DNA of 64,000 nt from Suilimivivens sp964402925 (GTDB lineage Bacteria > Bacillota > Clostridia > Lachnospirales > Lachnospiraceae), in contig CAYOED010000006.1 in assembly GCA_964402925.1 (NCBI GenBank), positions 12,728 to 76,727 on the forward strand, in the 5' to 3' direction. Below the pieces are notes generated by a model. The model had not been told where the DNA came from and did not search any database. It worked only from the letters and a program-made list of their open reading frames with translations. The translations under genes and the position numbers were made by a program. The first letter of the stretch is position 1. Each line of letters begins with the position of its first letter. Positions 16,773-25,626 of this stretch are shown in pieces.

Positions 16773-17510
16773 TTATAAAAATTCATATTTAATCAGTGTC
16801 AGCCCACATGCAGGTGCCGTGGGACCTGCCGTCCTTCGATCTCTTGCCTCCAGAATCTCCTTCACATGCTCCGGTTCCATGTTTCCGCGGCCAGCCTCCA
16901 TCAGTGTTCCCGCTATGATTCTTACCATATTATAAAGGAAGCCATTGCCGCATACCCGTATGACAATTTCATCCTGCCCTCTTTCCACCGTCAACTGATA
17001 AATGGTTCTGACGGTAGACTCAACTACCGCCGCTGCAGAACAAAAGCTTTTAAAATCATGCTCACCTATAAGATAAAGCGCCGCCTGCTTCATTCTTTCC
17101 ACGTCAAGGGGTACATAAGTAAAATGGGCATACAGTCTTTTGGTTGGCAACGGAAAACGGGCGTTCAAAATCCTATATTCATAGGTCTTGCGGCTGTCAC
17201 AATGCCTCGGATGAAAATCCGATGCTACTTCCTCTGATTTCTGAATCCTGATATCTTCCGGCAGTCTCTGGTTCAACGCATAAGCAATCTTCTCTGCCGG
17301 AATACATGTGTCCGTGTCAAACACTGCTACATTACAAAGCGCATGGACGCCGGAGTCGGTCCTGCTTGCTCCGATGACCTGGATTTCTTCTTTCAGCAGC
17401 GCTCCCAGTGCGCGATTCAGTTCTCCCTCGATCGTAGGCGCTCCCGGCTGAATCTGCCATCCATGATAGGCTGTGCCATCATAAGCCACTACAATTTTCA
17501 CTCTTTTCAT
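16773..17510 (-). CDS. truA: tRNA pseudouridine synthase A
   Basis: 245 residues. The catalytic aspartate lies in GASRTDSGVHAL, and the second family motif is GNGFLYNMVRIIAGTL. The enzyme makes pseudouridine at positions 38-40 of tRNA. The ATG at 17510 overlaps the ecfT stop as ATGA. The ecf-truA-rplM-rpsI order is common in Firmicutes. Confidence 0.96.
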   Translation of the reverse strand: MKRVKIVVAYDGTAYHGWQIQPGAPTIEGELNRALGALLKEEIQVIGASRTDSGVHALCNVAVFDTDTCIPAEKIAYALNQRLPEDIRIQKSEEVASDFHPRHCDSRKTYEYRILNARFPLPTKRLYAHFTYVPLDVERMKQAALYLIGEHDFKSFCSAAAVVESTVRTIYQLTVERGQDEIVIRVCGNGFLYNMVRIIAGTLMEAGRGNMEPEHVKEILEARDRRTAGPTAPACGLTLIKYEFL

Positions 17511-18310
17511 AGCAATATCTTTCCAAATACCACGCAAAGTGCCAGATAACATACCACCGCACCATACGCGAGCCAGTCTCTTTTTTTATAAACCAGCGGT
17601 TTCATCTTCGTGCGGTGTTCCCCGCCTCTATAGCACCTTGCCTCCATTGCCATCGCCAAATCGTTGGCGCGTCTAAAGGCGGATATAAATAACGGCACCA
17701 ATAAGGGCACCAGACTTTTTGCCTTCTTAATCAGATTCCCGCTCTCAAAATCAGCGCCTCTGGCAATCTGCGCTTTCATGATTTTATCTGTTTCTTCCAG
17801 CAAAATAGGAATAAAGCGCAGTGCAATGGACATCATCATGGAAATCTCATGTACCGGAACCTTAAGCTTTTTCAAAGGGCCAAGCAGACTTTCCATGCCA
17901 TCCGTCAGATTATTGGGGGTGGTTGTCAGAGTCATCACAGACGAACCCATAATCAGAAAGACAAGGCGGATTGCCATAAATGCCGCCAGCCTGATTCCCT
18001 CCCAGGTAATCCGTAACTTCCAAAACGCCACTGCAGTTTCTCCCGGCGTTAAGAATAAGTTAAATACTACCGCTATGATCAGCAGGAATATGATCGATTT
18101 CATTCCTCTGACCATGAACTTAACCGGCACCTTTGACAATTTGATAATCAATGCCAGAAAAAGCCCGGCTATAATATATCCAATAAAATTATCTACGATA
18201 AAGAGGGAAATAATATAGAAGATGGTAGTCACCAGCTTGACTCTTGGGTCCAGTCTGTGTATGAGCGAATCTGTCTGATAATATTGTCCCAGTGTAATAT
18301 CTCTTAACAT
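17507..18310 (-). CDS. ecfT: Energy-coupling factor transporter transmembrane protein
   Basis: 267 residues with about five to six membrane helices. The coupling helices with the family's Ala-Arg-Gly-like motifs are visible as AQIARGAD and MAMEARCYRGG. It joins the two ECF ATPases to separate substrate-binding S components that import vitamins. GAGGAAAC precedes its ATG; it follows ecfA2 by 77 bases. Confidence 0.95.
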   Translation of the reverse strand: MLRDITLGQYYQTDSLIHRLDPRVKLVTTIFYIISLFIVDNFIGYIIAGLFLALIIKLSKVPVKFMVRGMKSIIFLLIIAVVFNLFLTPGETAVAFWKLRITWEGIRLAAFMAIRLVFLIMGSSVMTLTTTPNNLTDGMESLLGPLKKLKVPVHEISMMMSIALRFIPILLEETDKIMKAQIARGADFESGNLIKKAKSLVPLLVPLFISAFRRANDLAMAMEARCYRGGEHRTKMKPLVYKKRDWLAYGAVVCYLALCVVFGKILL

Positions 18311-18387
18311 GTTTCCTCACTTCTTTACTGTTTAATAACTACTACCTGATTTTTACACACCAGCATTTAAGATTTTCTATTCCGGTT

Positions 18388-19236
18388 CTATCGATTCAGT
18401 GCACGCAGGATTGCCGTCTTCGCTTCCTCAATCGTGGTGATATCCGTGTCCACATTCAACCCGCTTTTTTTAAGCGCCTGCATGATATAAGTTACCTGCG
18501 GCGCTGCCAGACCAACTTCTTCCAGTTCTTTATAGTGACGGAACACCTCTTTCGGTTCATTGTCAAACATGACCTGTCCCTTATTCATTACAATGATTCT
18601 GTCCACATACTTTGCCACATCTTCCATGCTGTGTGAAACCAGAATAACGGTCATCCCTGTCTCTTCCCGAAGCTTTGCAATCTGATCTAAAATCTCATCC
18701 CGCCCTTTGGGATCAAGACCTGCTGTGGGCTCATCTAAAATCAGCACTTCCGGCTTCATGGCAAGCACGCCTGCAATCGCTACTCTCCGCTTTTGTCCTC
18801 CGGAAAGGTCAAAGGGAGATTGATAAAAATATTCATCCGCAAGACCGACCTGCTTTAATGCTGCGTATGCCCGCAGTTCTGTTTCCTTCTTGTCCAGTCC
18901 CAGGTTTTTCGGACCAAAACACACATCCGAAAACACATCGATCTCAAACAGCTGATGTTCCGGATATTGAAAAACAAGTCCCACCTTGCTGCGCAGTTCT
19001 TTCCTATTATAATCGCTGTCGTGAATATCAGCGCCATTATAATACACATTTCCGCTTGAAGGCGCCAGCAATCCATTCAGGTGCTGTACCAATGTCGATT
19101 TGCCGGAACCGGTATGTCCAATCAGTCCAATAAACTGTCCGTCAGGTATGCTGAGATTGACATCCTTAAGCGCCGCATGTTCCATGGCGGTTCCCGCTTC
19201 ATATATATAATTCACATGATCCAAAATAATAGACAT
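18388..19236 (-). CDS. ecfA2: Energy-coupling factor ATPase A2
   Basis: 282 residues. Walker A GHTGSGKST, Q loop VFQYPEHQLF, signature LSGGQKRR, Walker B EVLILDEPTAGLD and switch H in VSHSMED are intact. The AGLD form after Walker B is typical of the A2 subunit. It forms a heterodimer with EcfA1 under EcfT. Confidence 0.95.
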   Translation of the reverse strand: MSIILDHVNYIYEAGTAMEHAALKDVNLSIPDGQFIGLIGHTGSGKSTLVQHLNGLLAPSSGNVYYNGADIHDSDYNRKELRSKVGLVFQYPEHQLFEIDVFSDVCFGPKNLGLDKKETELRAYAALKQVGLADEYFYQSPFDLSGGQKRRVAIAGVLAMKPEVLILDEPTAGLDPKGRDEILDQIAKLREETGMTVILVSHSMEDVAKYVDRIIVMNKGQVMFDNEPKEVFRHYKELEEVGLAAPQVTYIMQALKKSGLNVDTDITTIEEAKTAILRALNR

Positions 19237-19275
19237 TTTTCCTCATTCCCTATATCATGTATTCACAGCATTCTG

Positions 19276-20139
19276 TTATTTCGTCCGCTGTCTGTCAAGC
19301 CCTAATGCAGCCACAAGTTCCTCACAGGTCAGAATCCCCTTTGGAATGGCAACACCGCTTTTGCGCAGTTCATGGGCAAGCAGTGTGACCTGCGGAACGT
19401 CCAGCCGCAGCGATTTCAATTTCTCCACCTGACTGAATATTTCTCTGGGGGTTCCCTCCATGGCAACCTTCCCCTTGTCCATGACAAAAACCTTGTTTGC
19501 ATGAATGATTTCTTCCATATAATGTGTAATTAAAATCACCGTGATTTCTTCCACATCATTCAAGGCTCTTGCTGCACGGATGACCTCTTTTCGCCCATTA
19601 GGATCCAGCATTGCCGTAGGTTCGTCCAGCACAATACATTTGGGATGCATGGCAATAACACCTGCAATAGAAACTCTCTGCTTTTGCCCGCCGGAGAGCT
19701 TATTGGGCGAATGCTTACGGAACTCGTACATCCCCACTGCCTTGAGACTTTCCTTCACCCTCTCCCAGATTTCCTCCGTGGGGACGCCAAGATTCTCCGG
19801 TCCAAACCCAACATCTTCCTCCACCACCTGCCCTATGATCTGATTGTCAGGATTTTGGAATACCATACCGGCCCTCTGCCTGACATCCCATAAGTTTGCC
19901 TCATCGGAAGTGTCCTTTCCATCTACCCACACAGTGCCTTCTGTTGGATAAAGAATCGCATTGATATGCTTGGCGAGGGTCGATTTCCCGGAACCGTTAT
20001 GCCCCAGGATTGCAACGAAGTCCCCCTGCTTTACATCAAGGGTCACCTCATCCACCGCGCGGGTAATTCCTTCCACGTTGCCCTCTTCATCTCGTCTTAT
20101 ATATTCAAATACCAAATCCTTGGTTTCTATGATTCCCAT
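19276..20139 (-). CDS. ecfA1: Energy-coupling factor ATPase A1
   Basis: 287 residues. Walker A GHNGSGKST, Q loop VFQNPDNQII, signature LSGGQKQR, Walker B KCIVLDEPTAMLD and switch H in ITHYMEE are intact. It is the first gene of the ecfA1-ecfA2-ecfT-truA unit and has its own promoter at 20187-20215, separate from the upstream rplQ operon. Confidence 0.95.
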   Translation of the reverse strand: MGIIETKDLVFEYIRRDEEGNVEGITRAVDEVTLDVKQGDFVAILGHNGSGKSTLAKHINAILYPTEGTVWVDGKDTSDEANLWDVRQRAGMVFQNPDNQIIGQVVEEDVGFGPENLGVPTEEIWERVKESLKAVGMYEFRKHSPNKLSGGQKQRVSIAGVIAMHPKCIVLDEPTAMLDPNGRKEVIRAARALNDVEEITVILITHYMEEIIHANKVFVMDKGKVAMEGTPREIFSQVEKLKSLRLDVPQVTLLAHELRKSGVAIPKGILTCEELVAALGLDRQRTK

Positions 20140-20186
20140 ACTATTTCCTTTTTTATCCCTTTTACAGATTCTAAGACCCGTCCTAT

Positions 20187-20215
20187 ATTTTACAAGATAT
20201 TGTTTTCATTTGCAA
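20187..20215 (-). promoter_or_regulatory. Promoter of the ecf operon
   Basis: On the minus strand TTGCAA (20215-20210), 17 bases, TAAAAT (20192-20187), 48 bases before the ecfA1 start. Confidence 0.65.
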
Positions 20216-20284
20216 TAGATTGTGTTTTATCGTATGATAAATAATAGTAGTTAAGATTATTTTTCATATGTTGACCAGAGTGAC

Positions 20285-20422
20285 GCTCTGAGAGGATAAA
20301 TAATCCAACGTCGCCGCGCTCCCGCTCTACAAAAACACAGCAGACACTAGGCTCGTGAGAAACCTCGCCAAGTGCTGGTGTTTTTGTAAGGGCTCCTTAT
20401 GGATTATTTATCCTCTCAGAGC
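20285..20422 (+). repeat. Hairpin element, family 2, first copy
   Basis: A perfect 23-bp outer stem (20285-20307 with 20400-20422) and an 11-bp inner stem (TACAAAAACAC with GTGTTTTTGTA) are separated by two unequal loops: ACGTCGCCGCGCTCCCGCTC on the left and AGGGCTCCTTA on the right. A third, bulged stem closes the tip. The two loops recur, as reverse complement, in the second copy at 20490-20623, while the stems differ. Confidence 0.85.
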
Positions 20423-20489
20423 TGTGCATTGGCTACCTAGTGAAAAATAGCGAGCATTACGTTATTTTGCAGGCTAACCGATAACGTAG
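20423..20489. other. Spacer between the two family 2 hairpins
   Basis: 67 bases without a gene. The bases TTACGTTAT (20457-20465) can pair with ATAACGTAG (20481-20489), a third smaller hairpin between the two large ones. Confidence 0.5.
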
Positions 20490-20623
20490 CACAGGACAGG
20501 TAAATATACCATAAGGAGTCCCTATAAAAACGTCAGTGCTTAGCGAAGTCTTTTTGAGCTTAGCACTGCTACGTTTTTATGGAGCGGGAGCGCGACGACG
20601 TTGGTATATTTACCTGCCCTGTG
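20490..20623 (-). repeat. Hairpin element, family 2, second (inverted) copy
   Basis: A 22-bp outer stem with one mismatch (20490-20511 with 20602-20623) and an inner stem ATAAAAACG-CAGTGCT with AGCACTG-CGTTTTTAT. Left loop TAAGGAGTCCCT and right loop GAGCGGGAGCGCGACGACGT are nearly identical to the reverse complements of the loops in the first copy. At the tip CAGTGCT/AGCACTG replaces CAGCACT/AGTG-CTG, a compensated change. Confidence 0.85.
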
Positions 20624-20678
20624 CGGACTACTGTCAACTCTATGAAAATCAACCAATTAAGCATCAAAGGAGTTTATT

Positions 20679-21617
20679 ATGGATAAATGGATAAAGCCAG
20701 TACTGTTCCTGGTTTTTATGATTTTAGCTTGTTCTGTGCTTGGCAGGGTTCTTACGAGTGGTGAAACGCTTTCGGAGTATGCTGAGCAGAATCCGGAACT
20801 TGCTTATGCGGCGCCGGAACAGACTGATGGGTCTTCTGCTTCTTTGGCAGATATGCCGACAGCGTCCCCGCAGCCGGCGCCTTCGCCAACGCCTTCCGCT
20901 ATACCTGTTCCTGAATTTTCACCATTAGCGGAAGAGTCGGATGAAAGTGTTCATTACGAGGAGGGATTTTTTTATCAGCCTTTGACGGATGTCGTCACAG
21001 CACGGATTACCGGACTCTCTTATCCAGTTTCTGATGCGATTGCGCCTGCATTGTCACTGCAGGCAACCAATGTGGTTCCTGATGGTACTGCTCTGGCAGT
21101 GTCTTATGATGATTTGCGTTACTTAAATGTACTGTACTATGATTTCGATGGAACTGTACAGGTTGGTGAAATGATCTGTAATAAGGGAATTGCTCAGGAT
21201 CTGGTGGAAATCTTTTATGAACTCTATTTGAATGAGTATCAGATTGAAAAGATAAGGCTGGTTGATGAGTACGGAGGCGATGACACGGCTTCTATGCTGG
21301 ATAATAATACCTCCTGCTTTAATTACCGGGTGGTTGACGGCACCGACAGTCTGTCAAAGCATGCGCTTGGCTGTGCCATTGATATAAATCCTTTTTATAA
21401 CCCTTATATTGTCTTTAACAAAGACGGAAGCGGTGAAACTTACATCTCACCAAAAGGCAGTGAAATCTATGCTGACCGCTCCAAGGATTTTCCTTATAAA
21501 ATCGACGAATCCGATCTTTGTTACCAATTATTTAAAGAACACGGCTTTACCTGGGGAGGAAACTGGAATTCCTGCAAGGATTACCAGCACTTCCAGAAAG
21601 TCGTAAATATTGCATAA
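20679..21617 (+). CDS. M15-family cell-wall peptidase, membrane anchored
   Basis: 312 residues: an N-terminal signal anchor (about 6-25), a Pro/Ser/Thr-rich spacer (about 55-95) and a C-terminal peptidase domain. The zinc ligands of the VanY/M15 fold can be assigned as H228 and D235 in SKHALGCAID and H304 in DYQHF; HGFTWGGNW is the conserved stretch before it. Known members cut D-Ala-D-Ala or L-Ala-D-Glu bonds of peptidoglycan. AAAGGAG precedes the ATG. It is the only plus-strand gene between 15.3 and 43.9 kb and interrupts the usual rplQ-ecfA1 junction. Confidence 0.88.
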   Translation: MDKWIKPVLFLVFMILACSVLGRVLTSGETLSEYAEQNPELAYAAPEQTDGSSASLADMPTASPQPAPSPTPSAIPVPEFSPLAEESDESVHYEEGFFYQPLTDVVTARITGLSYPVSDAIAPALSLQATNVVPDGTALAVSYDDLRYLNVLYYDFDGTVQVGEMICNKGIAQDLVEIFYELYLNEYQIEKIRLVDEYGGDDTASMLDNNTSCFNYRVVDGTDSLSKHALGCAIDINPFYNPYIVFNKDGSGETYISPKGSEIYADRSKDFPYKIDESDLCYQLFKEHGFTWGGNWNSCKDYQHFQKVVNIA

Positions 21618-21643
21618 AAAACCCCGCATTCTCATGCGGGGTT
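21614..21643 (-). terminator. Terminator of the rpsJ-rplQ operon
   Basis: AACCCCGCAT and ATGCGGGGTT around a 4-base loop are followed on the minus strand by TTTTTT. The hairpin lies between the convergent rplQ and M15 genes and may serve both, but the T run favours the minus strand. Confidence 0.92.
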
Positions 21644-21657
21644 CCTATCTTTATTGA

Positions 21658-22194
21658 TTAAACTAACTCAAGCACTACTTCCATAGCGCCGTCGCCCTTA
21701 CGCTGACCAATCTTGATGATTCTTGTGTAACCACCGTTACGGCTTGCATATTTAGGACCATATTCATCAAATAATTTGGCAACAAGGTCTACTTCCTTTG
21801 TGCCTTTCTTTCTTCCTGCTCTTGTTGCAGGAACTTCTGTCACAGGATATAAAACCTTAAGCATCTGATGTCTTGCGTGCAGTCTGGAAGGAAGATCCTT
21901 CTTGATTTCCTTATCAACTGTCTCAAATTTGGTGACTTTCTTTCCGTCAACCACTTCTTTTACTCTCTTTCCGTCTTTGTCCTTTACAGGAACCTTGGCG
22001 GAAACGGTAACTGTCTCGTAATTGTCTTTTTCTTTAACAGCAAGTGCGATAAGTCCGTCAACGATCTTCTGAACTTCCTTTGCTCTCGCCTGTGTGGTAA
22101 CGATTTTGCCCTTATAAATAAGACCTGTTACCTGATTTCTAAGTAATGCTTTTCTCTGGTCTGATCTTTTTCCCAGTTTTCTGTATTTTGCCAT
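21658..22194 (-). CDS. rplQ: Ribosomal protein L17 with long internal insertion
   Basis: 178 residues against about 120 in most bacteria. The N-terminal YRKLGKRSDQRKALLRN and the C-terminal GYTRIIKIGQRKGDGA are normal. The extra roughly 50 residues lie between about 60 and 105 and are rich in K, D and V. The start ATG at 22194 has AAAGGAG upstream; the longer frame is not L17. It is the last gene of the operon, before the terminator. Confidence 0.95.
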   Translation of the reverse strand: MAKYRKLGKRSDQRKALLRNQVTGLIYKGKIVTTQARAKEVQKIVDGLIALAVKEKDNYETVTVSAKVPVKDKDGKRVKEVVDGKKVTKFETVDKEIKKDLPSRLHARHQMLKVLYPVTEVPATRAGRKKGTKEVDLVAKLFDEYGPKYASRNGGYTRIIKIGQRKGDGAMEVVLELV

Positions 22195-22365
22195 CTTTTT
22201 GGCTCCTTTCTCAATGGGTCTAAAGCCCTTCATGGTACATCCGGCCACGCTCTTTGGACTTACTTACCGAATGCAGTTACATTCCATTTATGAGAACGCA
22301 CCGCGAACTCTTTGGATTTACCGCTATGCGCATCACAACACATATAAATAAAAATTAAAACAGAA

Positions 22366-23325
22366 TTAAACTTCATCGCTTGGATTAAGCTGTAATCCTA
22401 ATTCTTTCAGTTTAGCTAAAACCTCTTCCAATGACTTGCGGCCTAAGTTACGAACCTTCATCATATCTTCTGAGGTCTTGTTTGTTAATTCTTCAACCGT
22501 ATTGATGCCGGCTCTCTTTAAGCAGTTGTAGGAACGGACTGACAACTCTAACTCGTCAATGCTCATTTCCAGCACTTTTTCCTTTTCATCTTCTTCTTTT
22601 TCTACCATGACCTCTGCAGTCTTGGCATTTTCAGACAAGTCGATGAAAAGACCTAAATGTTCGCTGAGTACTTTTGCAGCTAAGCTGACCGCCTCATCAG
22701 GTACCAGTGTTCCGTTTGTATAAACATCAAGCGTCAGTTTATCGTAATCTGTAATCTGTCCGACACGTGTATTTTCAACGGTTACATTAACTCTCTCAAC
22801 AGGTGTATAGATAGAATCAATTGCAATCACGCCAATTGGAAGTTCATCGCTCTTATTCCTATCTGCGCTTACATAACCTCTTCCCTTTGTGATTGTAAGT
22901 TCCATGTACAACTTGGTATTCTTGCCGTTCAAAGTCGCAATCGTAAGTTCAGGATTGAGTATTTCAATATCCTGATCACACTGAATATCTGAAGCCTTGA
23001 CTACTCCCTCCCCTTCATACTCAATGTATGCGGTTTTGGGCTCGTTTGTATCGCTGTTGTTTCTAATTGCAAGGCTCTTGATGTTCATGATAATTTCAGT
23101 TACATCCTCCTTGACTCCTTCAATGGAACTGAACTCATGAAGCACGCCTTCAATCTTGACCTGGCTTACAGCAGCACCAGGAAGTGAAGAGAGCATAATT
23201 CTTCTAAGTGAATTACCAAGTGTGATACCGTAACCTCTTTCCAAAGGTTCTACGACAAATCTGCCATACTTTTCATCCTCAGAGATTTCTGCTACCTCAA
23301 TATTTGGTCTTTCAAAATCAAACAT
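22366..23325 (-). CDS. rpoA: RNA polymerase alpha subunit
   Basis: 319 residues. The N-terminal assembly domain (ERGYGITLGNSLRRIMLSSL) and the C-terminal domain with SYNCLKRAGINTVEEL and RNLGRKSLEEV, the part that binds UP elements and activators, are complete. GGAGGG precedes the ATG. A small hairpin (AGGCAGCG/CGCTGTCT) lies between rpsD and rpoA. Confidence 0.98.
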   Translation of the reverse strand: MFDFERPNIEVAEISEDEKYGRFVVEPLERGYGITLGNSLRRIMLSSLPGAAVSQVKIEGVLHEFSSIEGVKEDVTEIIMNIKSLAIRNNSDTNEPKTAYIEYEGEGVVKASDIQCDQDIEILNPELTIATLNGKNTKLYMELTITKGRGYVSADRNKSDELPIGVIAIDSIYTPVERVNVTVENTRVGQITDYDKLTLDVYTNGTLVPDEAVSLAAKVLSEHLGLFIDLSENAKTAEVMVEKEEDEKEKVLEMSIDELELSVRSYNCLKRAGINTVEELTNKTSEDMMKVRNLGRKSLEEVLAKLKELGLQLNPSDEV

Positions 23326-23404
23326 TGCAAATACCCTCCTTTACGAACAATATAGATACGCTTAGACAGCGCATAACGCTGCCTAAAGCATCTTTTATAA
23401 GGTT

Positions 23405-23998
23405 TTATTTAGAATATAATTCGACGATAAGCATCTCATTTACAGGAACGTCAATCATTTCTCTTGTAGGAAGGTTCTTAACAGTTCCCTTCAATGCTTC
23501 CTGGTCCACATCAATCCATTCAGGAACCAGTCTTCCTGCTGTTACTTCAAGGATATCTTTGTATCTCTGTAAGGATTTGGATTTTTCTCTGATTTCAATA
23601 ACATCCCCTGCTTTAATTAAATAAGAAGGGATATTAACCTGCTTTCCATTTACCAGTACATGCTTATGACCAACTACCTGTCTGGCCTCTCTTCTTGTTC
23701 TTGCAAATCCCATTCTGAACACTACACTGTCAAGTCTGCGTTCAAGCATGATCATAAGATTTTCACCAGTCATGCCTTTCATTCTGTCAGCCTTTTCGTA
23801 GTAGTTTCTGAAAGGTTTCTCAAGCACACCGTAGATGAATTTAGCTTTCTGCTTCTCGCGGAGCTGAAGACCATATTCACTTACTTTCTTGCCTGCTCTT
23901 GCATTTGTTCTGTTAGATTTTTTGTCATATCCTAAAAATACAGGATCAAGACCAAGTGATCTACATCTCTTTAATACCGGAACTCTGTTTACTGCCAT
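23405..23998 (-). CDS. rpsD: Ribosomal protein S4
   Basis: 197 residues. The S4 RNA-binding domain is seen in LERRLDSVVFRMGFA and VLVNGKQVN. The zinc cysteines found in some S4 proteins are absent, so this is the zinc-free form. ATG at 23998 has AGGAGG upstream; frame upstream of it is leader. It is the usual alpha-operon repressor in other bacteria. Confidence 0.97.
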   Translation of the reverse strand: MAVNRVPVLKRCRSLGLDPVFLGYDKKSNRTNARAGKKVSEYGLQLREKQKAKFIYGVLEKPFRNYYEKADRMKGMTGENLMIMLERRLDSVVFRMGFARTRREARQVVGHKHVLVNGKQVNIPSYLIKAGDVIEIREKSKSLQRYKDILEVTAGRLVPEWIDVDQEALKGTVKNLPTREMIDVPVNEMLIVELYSK

Positions 23999-24070
23999 TT
24001 TTATTTTCCTCCTGTTATTGTTTACAGCGCCCTTAGCGCCTTCTTCCAACTATTTTTATTGACTATGATA

Positions 24071-24469
24071 CTATACGCGGCGGCGCTTAGGCGGACGGCA
24101 TCCATTATGAGGAACAGGTGTCACGTCTCTGATACTTGTTACTTCCAGTCCGCATGCAGAAAGCGCACGGATTGCTGCTTCACGTCCTGAACCAGGTCCC
24201 TTTACCATAACGTCAACCGTCTTTAAACCATGAATCAGAGCAGCTTTAGTAGCTGTTTCAGCTGCCATCTGCGCTGCATATGGAGTAGATTTCCTTGAAC
24301 CTCTAAAGCCAAGACCACCGGCACTTGCCCAGCTAAGAGCATTACCTTCGTTGTCTGTCAATGTAACAATTGTATTGTTAAAAGAAGACTGGATATGTGC
24401 CTGTCCATGTTCAACGTTTTTCTTGACACGTTTTTTTGTCACTTTTTTCGTAACTTTTTTTGCTGCCAT
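24071..24469 (-). CDS. rpsK: Ribosomal protein S11
   Basis: 132 residues with a lysine/valine repeat at the N-terminus (KKVTKKVTKKRVKK), then GQAHIQSSFNNTIVTLTD and the C-terminal NGCRPPKRRRV. Family length and ends are complete. Confidence 0.98.
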   Translation of the reverse strand: MAAKKVTKKVTKKRVKKNVEHGQAHIQSSFNNTIVTLTDNEGNALSWASAGGLGFRGSRKSTPYAAQMAAETATKAALIHGLKTVDVMVKGPGSGREAAIRALSACGLEVTSIRDVTPVPHNGCRPPKRRRV

Positions 24470-24562
24470 TTAAACTAACCTACTTTCTTTAAAATCATTG
24501 TGAATTGTTTCAAAACTACCTGTTTGTGACATCCGCACAAACCGAACCTCTCGCTACATAAA

Positions 24563-24931
24563 TTATTTCTTCTTATTAGCAACTGTTCTCTTAGGTCCTT
24601 TTCTTGTTCTTGCGTTTGTCTTTGTCTTCTGTCCACGTACAGGAAGACCTTTCCTGTGACGGATACCTCTGTAGCATCCAATTTCCTGAAGTCTCTTAAT
24701 GTTCATGGCAACTTCTCTTCTCAAGTCACCTTCAACCATGTAACCAGCATCAATCACTTCACTGATTCTCTTAACTTCATCATCCGTCAGCTCTCTGACA
24801 CGAGTATCAGGATTAACCTTTGCCTGTTCCAGAATCTTGTTAGAACTTGCTCTTCCAATTCCATAAACATAAGTCAATCCAATTTCTACACGTTTTTCTC
24901 TGGGTAAGTCAACACCTGCAATACGAGCCAT
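24563..24931 (-). CDS. rpsM: Ribosomal protein S13
   Basis: 122 residues: MARIAGVDLPREKRVEIGLT, YGIGRASSNKIL, and the basic tail GLPVRGQKTKTNARTRKG that contacts tRNA and the subunit bridge. GGAGG precedes the ATG. Confidence 0.98.
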   Translation of the reverse strand: MARIAGVDLPREKRVEIGLTYVYGIGRASSNKILEQAKVNPDTRVRELTDDEVKRISEVIDAGYMVEGDLRREVAMNIKRLQEIGCYRGIRHRKGLPVRGQKTKTNARTRKGPKRTVANKKK

Positions 24932-25194
24932 TTACATTTCCTCCATTTTCTTTTGCGCATTCGCCATGCGCTGATACTAATTGATTGGGGCACTTTTAAC
25001 CCAATCGGATTTCACCGATCTTACGCGAATACATTGCCTGCAGACTTTCTGCACGCAAAATTCATCACGAACCAAGAAGTAATCACTAAGGCTCCTTTGT
25101 ACAATTATATAAATCAGTACAGCTTCGTTTCATGCTGCACTGCAGCCGCTTCATGATAATTGGACAAGAACCCTCCTGTTTTTAAAACAGCGGA
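24932..25194 (-). other. Untranslated gap between rpmJ and rpsM
   Basis: 263 bases, the longest gap inside the operon. A hairpin CTGTTTT/AAAACAG lies just after rpmJ, and GATTGGG/CCCAATC (about 24985-25010) lies 50-80 bases before rpsM. The alpha operon often has a translational control structure before rpsM; whether this is one cannot be told. Confidence 0.4.
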
Positions 25195-25308
25195 TTATCC
25201 TTGTCTCTGTTTGTGCTTCGGATTCTCACAGATTACTCTGATACGTCCTTTTCTCTTGATGATTTTGCACTTTTCGCAAATCGGTTTTACTGATGATCTA
25301 ACCTTCAT
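25195..25308 (-). CDS. rpmJ: Ribosomal protein L36, zinc form
   Basis: 37 residues, MKVRSSVKPICEKCK then VICENPKHKQRQG. The three cysteines and one histidine (CEKC..CENPKH) of the zinc-binding form are all present. GGAGGG lies six to seven bases before the ATG. It sits between infA and rpsM as expected. Confidence 0.97.
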   Translation of the reverse strand: MKVRSSVKPICEKCKIIKRKGRIRVICENPKHKQRQG

Positions 25309-25377
25309 GTTAAACCCTCCTTTCAAAAAAGACCGTTTTACATTATAGCATGATATATTTCCAAATGCAAGCACTTT

Positions 25378-25596
25378 CTATTTATCTCTCCAAATAATAC
25401 GTCCTTTGCTGAGATCATAGGGGGATAATTCCAAAGTAACTTTATCTCCGGGAAGAATACGGATAAAATTCTGTCTTAACTTTCCGCTAATATGCGCCAA
25501 TACCCGGTGTCCATTTTCAAGTTCTACCTGGAACATGGTGTTGGGGAGTTTCTCTACTACAGTTCCTTCAATCTCAATTACATCAGCTTTTGACAT
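25378..25596 (-). CDS. infA: Translation initiation factor IF-1
   Basis: 72 residues, a single OB fold: IEGTVVEKLPNTMFQVELEN, HISGKLRQNFIRILPGD and GRIIWR. It blocks the ribosomal A site during initiation. GGAGGTAAC precedes the ATG. Confidence 0.98.
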   Translation of the reverse strand: MSKADVIEIEGTVVEKLPNTMFQVELENGHRVLAHISGKLRQNFIRILPGDKVTLELSPYDLSKGRIIWRDK

Positions 25597-25626
25597 GCGT
25601 TACCTCCTTAACATACAGGTATCTTA

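Noticed and set aside
20285..20623. Twin hairpins as a CRISPR array or integron attachment site
   Set aside because: There is only an inverted pair, no regular spacers, no cas or integrase gene nearby, and no attC-type core sites.
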